Source: JAJRRS01 sp965230275 (GTDB lineage Bacteria; Planctomycetota; Phycisphaerae; Phycisphaerales; Phycisphaeraceae). From it: a stretch of DNA of 64,000 nt. The stretch covers positions 3,162,001 to 3,226,000 of the forward strand of contig CBDDKO010000002.1 of the NCBI GenBank assembly GCA_965230275.1, given 5' to 3'. Below are positions 59,406 through 64,000 of this stretch, piece after piece. How positions within the stretch are numbered: the first letter of the stretch is position 1; each line of letters starts with the position of its first letter. The notes below the pieces were generated by a model. That model was not told the origin of the DNA. It did not search any database and saw only the letters and a program-made list of their open reading frames with translations. The translations under genes were made by a program, and so were the position numbers.

Positions 59406-60281
59406 CTATCCCTCTCCCATCGTACTGACCCGGTGTTGGACCAATGCGAAGGCCATCAGCAGGATTGCCAGTACCCAGCCAATCGCGCTGGCGTAGCCCA
59501 GGTCGAATGTTATGAACCCGTTTTGGTACAGGTACATCACAACCGTCAATCCCTGGTCGTTGGGCCCGCCACTGTTGTTCAACAGCACCCACGCCAGTTC
59601 GAACAGTTGAAAACTACCGATCAGCGATAGCAGTACTACAAACGACGCCACGGGCCGAATTGCCGGGATCGTCACATTTCGGAATTTTGCCCAAGGTCCA
59701 GCACCGTCCACCATCGCCGCTTCGGTCAGGTCCCGGCTGACGTTCTGCAACGCGGCCAAGAAGTAGATCATGTTGAAGCCTGTGTACTGCCACAATGCCG
59801 CCAGGATCAGCGACGTCATAACGAACCGTTCCAGCCAGGGGAACTCGGGATCGAATGCAGGTATCAGGCTGTGTAGTGAGACATTGATCAGGCCGTCCCG
59901 GTTGAACATCAACGCGAACATCATGGCAATGAACACCGTCCCAACCAGTGCCGGTGAGAAGAAGACCAGACGGAAGAACACCCGTCCGCGGACCTGGGGC
60001 CGGTTTAGCAACATCGCTAGACCCAGCGACAGCGGCAATTGCAAAAACACCGATCCTGCCGCGAACACGAACGTGTTCCACATCGCCTTCCAGAAAAACG
60101 TGTCAGAGGCCAGATGCTTGAAGTTGTCGAGCCAAATCAGTTCGCTGGCCTTAGGTCCATACGTTTGCTGTAACGCCATTACTAACGAGTACAACATCGG
60201 ATACGCCAAGAACACCGCAAACACCGTCACGAACGGTGCAACCAACACGTATGGTGCCCACTTGGGATATCCCGCGTTCAT
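59406..60281 (-). CDS. Sugar ABC transporter permease, MalF-type
   Basis: 291 residues with six hydrophobic segments. The N-terminus KWAPYVLVAPFVTVFAVFLAYPMLYSL and the EAA loop NVSRDLTEAAMVDGAGPWAKFRNVTIPAI (about 178-206) are typical of CUT1 carbohydrate permeases. It forms a heterodimer with the MalG-type protein. Its start overlaps the solute-binding gene stop by 4 bp (ATGA, 60278-60281). Belongs to the xylan/xylose operon. Confidence 0.92.
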   Translation of the reverse strand: MNAGYPKWAPYVLVAPFVTVFAVFLAYPMLYSLVMALQQTYGPKASELIWLDNFKHLASDTFFWKAMWNTFVFAAGSVFLQLPLSLGLAMLLNRPQVRGRVFFRLVFFSPALVGTVFIAMMFALMFNRDGLINVSLHSLIPAFDPEFPWLERFVMTSLILAALWQYTGFNMIYFLAALQNVSRDLTEAAMVDGAGPWAKFRNVTIPAIRPVASFVVLLSLIGSFQLFELAWVLLNNSGGPNDQGLTVVMYLYQNGFITFDLGYASAIGWVLAILLMAFALVQHRVSTMGEG

Positions 60282-61723
60282 TTACCCCCCTTTAGGAACA
60301 CGTTGCGTTCCATCTTTCGGACCACCATCGCCTCGGCTTCGGCCAGTAGGCGACTCGCTTCGGCTAATAGCTCATCGCGCGTGTAAATCTCGTGCTTTAT
60401 CGCGTGTTCTTTCAGCAGGAATAGCGCGTTGGTTACCCGATCCTTGGCGTAGGTGTTGAATGGCGACGAAGTTCGCGGCGGAACCTGCGGCGCATACTCG
60501 ATGTACAGCCGACCGATCGGCTGGCCGCCGAAGAACTCAACTGGTTCGCCATAAAACGGCCGGTCCCAGTACGCTTTGACTGGTGAGATGATGTAGTTCT
60601 TGCGGTACATGTCCTCGGCCAACTCCTCCGATAGATATAGGTGAGTCGCGAACGACCATGCTGACTCAAAATCTTCGGAAGTCTTGGGGAAACCCAGCAT
60701 TGTTCCACCCCACACGCTGGTGCGCCGACCACCCAGTTCCCACGCGGGTAGCGGCATTATTCGGATCTTGCCAGACAGGCTAGGCATGTCCGTCTGCCAA
60801 GCGCCCGCCAGCCAATCTGGCATCAAAGCGCACAATACACGCCCATCCAGCCGCATCTGGTTGCCCTGAGGGTCAAACTCTGGCGCATCCACCGCGATTC
60901 GGTCAGGTCCGGTCATCCAACTCACCAGTGTTGCCAGCACCCAGGCATTCGCCTCCGTATTTATTTGTATTTGTTCGTCCTCGTCGAATAGTCCGCCGCT
61001 GGCCTGCAACAATAAGGTCTCCAGCTGATCGCGGAAACCGCCACTCGACCAGATACTGATGACGTAATCTGTAATCCCGTCCCCGTTACGGTCTTGGACC
61101 ATCGGCCGGACCACTCTCGCAAATTCATCCCAGGTCTGTACCTGGGTCAGGTCGATCCCCGCTTCCTTGAATACGTCCTCCCGGTATGCCAGCATCACAG
61201 GGTGTACGTCGTGCGGTAGTCCGAAGATTCTGCCGCGCGACGTCCACGGCGCGAACGAAGGCTCGTTGAGTTGTCCGTAGATACCTTGTTCTTTCAGAAG
61301 GTTCGTCAGGTCTACGAATCCCACGTCTTCCAACGGGCCCGTGAATGCCTGAGGCACAAAATTCCGTTCCACTTCTAATACATCTGCTGCCGGCGTGTCC
61401 GACAAGAAAGACGCCAGCATCCGCTGTTGTAATGACTCGTTGCTCAGGAGAGTGATATGAACGTCCGGGTCCTTATCTCGGTTCCATTGTGTGATGCTAT
61501 CCGCATACAATTCGGTGTGGAGTTTGGTGAAGACCCAAAATGATAAGCCTTCTCTTGTAGGGATTGGCCATAACCACACCGCCAGACCGCTAAACAAAGC
61601 CAGTCCGCAGATTATCCAGCCACCCACCGATAAACTTTCGTGAGAGATCGGGAAATCTAAACGGGAAAGCCAACGTCTGAATAGATTACGCCCCGGTAAT
61701 CTTTTAGGGTTGTTTAGTGACAT
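60278..61723 (-). CDS. Membrane-anchored extracellular sugar-binding protein (family 1)
   Basis: 481 residues from ATG 61723; a TTG at 61738 is possible. The N-terminal membrane segment (about 34-53, GWIICGLALFSGLAVWLW) lacks a lipobox, so the protein is probably tethered. The periplasmic part is CUT1-like: the early ITQWNRDKDPDV segment, PAADVLEVE, GLPHDVHPVMLAYREDVFKEAG, DRNGDGITDYVIS and WGGTMLGFPKTSEDFESAW. It captures oligosaccharides and delivers them to the two permeases that follow with coupled translation. It lies 16 bp downstream of the GH10 xylanase gene, which suggests xylo-oligosaccharide specificity (inferred). Confidence 0.9.
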   Translation of the reverse strand: MSLNNPKRLPGRNLFRRWLSRLDFPISHESLSVGGWIICGLALFSGLAVWLWPIPTREGLSFWVFTKLHTELYADSITQWNRDKDPDVHITLLSNESLQQRMLASFLSDTPAADVLEVERNFVPQAFTGPLEDVGFVDLTNLLKEQGIYGQLNEPSFAPWTSRGRIFGLPHDVHPVMLAYREDVFKEAGIDLTQVQTWDEFARVVRPMVQDRNGDGITDYVISIWSSGGFRDQLETLLLQASGGLFDEDEQIQINTEANAWVLATLVSWMTGPDRIAVDAPEFDPQGNQMRLDGRVLCALMPDWLAGAWQTDMPSLSGKIRIMPLPAWELGGRRTSVWGGTMLGFPKTSEDFESAWSFATHLYLSEELAEDMYRKNYIISPVKAYWDRPFYGEPVEFFGGQPIGRLYIEYAPQVPPRTSSPFNTYAKDRVTNALFLLKEHAIKHEIYTRDELLAEASRLLAEAEAMVVRKMERNVFLKGGK

Positions 61724-61739
61724 CGTTATAAAGGCCAAC

Positions 61740-63998
61740 CTACATAGACCGTTTTCTGTAAGACAGTGAGATGCCTAACAACCCGAAGTACAACAGACTA
61801 TGTGGTTCTGGGATCCTGCGGTATGTGTCAGCCGGCGGTGTGCCAGCGTTCCAGTTGCTCAAGACAATATCCAGGTCATCAAGCCCAACGAAGCCATCGC
61901 CCGTCGGATCGGCTGCGGGGTTGGCCGGTGGTACATTCTGGTTCCAGTTATTTAGCACTATATCTATATCAGAGAGGCCCACGAACCCATCGCCATCAAG
62001 ATCTCCTGGCAGCGCTAGAACCTCCAAGACGGTTAATTTGACTTGGTTGTTGAGGTACTGCACATCCAATAGCAGATTCGGCGAAATCACGTTGTCGAAC
62101 ATTCCGGTACGCGTGCCGGTGCTTAAGAGGACGACAAACACATCTCCCACATCTGGGGTCAGTCCTGCGAGCGTGTCGATCACCAATGTGCCGTCTAAGA
62201 CCAGGCTATCGGCGAAGATCAGGTCAGCGTCGTTGTCAGTGAACTCGATGTGCAGCGTGCCCGATGCCAACTGCTCAAACGCACCGGTTAGTCGGAGCGT
62301 GCCGATGCTGTCTATGCCGGCGACTTCCATGGTTCCCGAGGTGTTAAGTACGTCGGCGTCCAATGAGCCATCAACCGAACTTGCTAATGGGAGCTGAAGG
62401 TTGCTGGTGGTGTCACTGATCACTATGCCATGATGTGTCTGGCTGACCCCCTGATAGGTCACTGTGACGTCGTGCCTGCCTTTGAAGCCGCGCACCGTCC
62501 CGGCACCGGTTCCGTCCGTGATGGACTGCTCATCGGTCCACCACTGATCGAAGACAAGATCCAGGTAAGCCTGCCCATTGGGCTTGATCGACCAGTCACT
62601 GCGGTACAAGGCGGCATCGGGTCGCCAGTGCGCATCTTCCCAGAAGCCCCACATGATGAACGCATCCATCGCAGGATGTGCGAAAAACGCGGTCATCGCA
62701 TCGGCCGTGTACTGAGCCTGCAACGCCCCGTCCGGGGTGTTGATATCGAACTCGGTTACCTGGATCGGCAGACCGAAGTCATCGAAGCGGTCGAGGATCG
62801 TCCAAAGCTGCTCAGGGCCGGTGAGCGATCCCTCATCGAAGTGCCCCTGCATGCCGAGGCCTTCGATCGCGGCGCCCTGGTCGATCAAAAACTGGATCGT
62901 GTCTTCGTACTCCCGCTGTTTTGACGTGTTGGTGCCCCCGCCCGAGGCCAGGATGCCCCACTCATTAAGGTAAGTCACCGCGTTCGGATCGGCCGCCTTC
63001 GTCACGTTGAACCAGTCAACCATCACCTGGTCGCCGAGGATGTCCATTAGGTCGTGGTTGGTCCGCTCTTCGTTGATGACGTCCCAGTAATCGACCTGGC
63101 CCGCGGCCGCCGCAGTGATCTCATTAATATGTGCGATCACATCCTGCTGTAGCTCGGTCTCCAACTGGTTCTTTCGCCCCGAGGTTGTACCTGGATTGTT
63201 GTACTCGTCGATCTTGGCCTGTATGGCGGACGGCAGGTTGCTGTAGCCCGGCCAGACCTGCACGTGGCCTCGCCCGGTAATCCCCTGTGCCTCCAACCAG
63301 TTCAACGCGCCCGCCGCCTTGCTCTGATCAAAAATCGGCCCAAACTCGCCTTCCCACGCCGGCCACTTCAACGCATTCTCAAGCGTCGCGACATTAAATA
63401 GCTCCTCCACCTTCTGCTTGTAAGTCGTCTGCTGTCCCGCGCCGCTGGCAAGCCGCCACGCCGCGACAGCCGAGCCCCATTTAAATTCGTGCTCGGTCAT
63501 CTGAACGTCGATCTGCGCTCCCTGCACAGGCGCGCCACCGGCCGTAACCGTATAACTCAAGTTGCCCTTGCGGTACAGATCGATATCACTCGCCGCGGTC
63601 GTGCGCCAAGCCGCGTCAGGCTCGGCACCGGGATAAGCCGGTGGGGGGGGCACGGTACTCGACACCGCGACACGATCGAAGTTCATGTCAAACGGCACAC
63701 TCCCGCCATATTCACCAAGCACCTGCCACGTCGTGATGTTCCCAAGGTCCAGGCTCTGGTAATCGCCGACACCCGATGTCGGATTCGCAAGCGTGGTCGC
63801 AGAGACCAGGTTGCTGAAACTCGATGTAGGCAGGCCGCTTACATGGAAGCTCCACTTACCCGTCCGGCCGCTCGTGTCGATCAACTCGAGCGTAAACATG
63901 TCCGCCTGGTTCCCCGCGTTAGGAACAACGTCCACCGTAAACCGGCCGTCGGCGTATGGCGTAAAGTCAAACGAATTCCCCAAGCCCGCGCCGCCCCA
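61740..63998 (-). CDS. GH10 endo-xylanase with dockerin-like repeats and PEP-CTERM, 5'-truncated by window edge
   Basis: Open from base 63998; the signal peptide and N-terminus lie outside. The visible N-terminal part (63998-63600) is a beta-rich, possibly carbohydrate-binding domain. GH10 barrel follows: a Lys/Trp substrate wall (ENALKWPAWEGE), acid/base Glu in YWDVINEE (codon 63069-63071) and nucleophile Glu in IQVTEFDINTP (codon 62751-62753). Accessory beta domains, two dockerin-like calcium repeats ending in LNNWN/LSNWN (about 62010-61850), and a PEP-CTERM tail (RIPEPHSLLYFGLLGISLSYRKR) follow. Secreted or surface-sorted, cleaving xylan for the downstream transporter and isomerase. Confidence 0.93.
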   Translation of the reverse strand, partial: WGGAGLGNSFDFTPYADGRFTVDVVPNAGNQADMFTLELIDTSGRTGKWSFHVSGLPTSSFSNLVSATTLANPTSGVGDYQSLDLGNITTWQVLGEYGGSVPFDMNFDRVAVSSTVPPPPAYPGAEPDAAWRTTAASDIDLYRKGNLSYTVTAGGAPVQGAQIDVQMTEHEFKWGSAVAAWRLASGAGQQTTYKQKVEELFNVATLENALKWPAWEGEFGPIFDQSKAAGALNWLEAQGITGRGHVQVWPGYSNLPSAIQAKIDEYNNPGTTSGRKNQLETELQQDVIAHINEITAAAAGQVDYWDVINEERTNHDLMDILGDQVMVDWFNVTKAADPNAVTYLNEWGILASGGGTNTSKQREYEDTIQFLIDQGAAIEGLGMQGHFDEGSLTGPEQLWTILDRFDDFGLPIQVTEFDINTPDGALQAQYTADAMTAFFAHPAMDAFIMWGFWEDAHWRPDAALYRSDWSIKPNGQAYLDLVFDQWWTDEQSITDGTGAGTVRGFKGRHDVTVTYQGVSQTHHGIVISDTTSNLQLPLASSVDGSLDADVLNTSGTMEVAGIDSIGTLRLTGAFEQLASGTLHIEFTDNDADLIFADSLVLDGTLVIDTLAGLTPDVGDVFVVLLSTGTRTGMFDNVISPNLLLDVQYLNNQVKLTVLEVLALPGDLDGDGFVGLSDIDIVLNNWNQNVPPANPAADPTGDGFVGLDDLDIVLSNWNAGTPPADTYRRIPEPHSLLYFGLLGISLSYRKRSM

Positions 63999-64000
63999 AC

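Noticed and set aside
1..64000. CRISPR arrays, rRNA or tRNA genes
   Set aside because: No regularly spaced short repeats with spacers and no cloverleaf or rRNA signatures were found by reading; a covariance-model scan was not possible.

Overview
The window looks like a chromosomal segment from a Planctomycetota bacterium, most likely of class Phycisphaerae. This is inferred from the combination of PEP-CTERM proteins carrying dockerin-like repeats that end in LNNWN, a DUF1559-like pseudopilin with a DG-x-x-A tail, an ECF sigma factor with a long exported C-terminal domain, and a large polysaccharide economy. I found no rRNA, tRNA or CRISPR array.

Left part (0-16.4 kb): a 5'-truncated mobA; a membrane-anchored ECF sigma factor fused to a GH16 glycanase; a shrunken IS3-type element whose end supplies the last codons of a 4-TM protein; a cyclase-family hydrolase; a two-gene unit made of a histidine-kinase-like protein and a receiver domain fused to an APH-like kinase; pheST; and a TrpXYZ-type ABC transporter. 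The 4-TM protein, hydrolase, receiver-kinase and sensor all face the same way and are the best candidate here for an undescribed signalling or conflict module.

16.4-20.4 kb is a gene graveyard. It holds remnants of at least two IS families, a decayed exported repeat protein, a moaA 5' end joined to the 3' end of a carboxymuconolactone-decarboxylase-like gene, an intact Rrf2 regulator and a multiply broken nrfD-like gene.

20.4-38.7 kb is a coherent exopolysaccharide locus in four transcription units: (1) Wzz, Wzy and an NtrC-type regulator; (2) two GT4 glycosyltransferases and a flippase; (3) a stand-alone receiver, a phosphoglycosyltransferase-WecG fusion, a GT2 and a GT4; (4) a Wza-like exporter, an H-NOX sensor and a hybrid histidine kinase. 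The divergent promoter region between units 3 and 4 has two oppositely directed sigma-54 promoters, one a near-perfect match. This fits control by the local NtrC-type activator, and the heme sensor suggests nitric oxide input.

39.6-55.9 kb is a phosphorus-scavenging region: phnCDE, an ABM-domain protein, a phosphonatase-like HAD hydrolase translationally coupled to a phosphonoacetaldehyde-reductase-like dehydrogenase, an XRE-cupin regulator, a giant PEP-CTERM protein, a pseudopilin, a class III PLP enzyme and two exported metallophosphoesterases. I infer a route that funnels hydroxylated C2 phosphonates to phosphonoacetaldehyde and then to phosphate.

56.2-64 kb is a xylan/xylose operon on the minus strand: GH10 xylanase with PEP-CTERM, solute-binding protein, two permeases, an internally deleted xylulokinase and intact xylose isomerase. 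Remnants of one IS family sit just beyond the 3' ends of three minus-strand genes (20.3, 39.6 and 56.5 kb).
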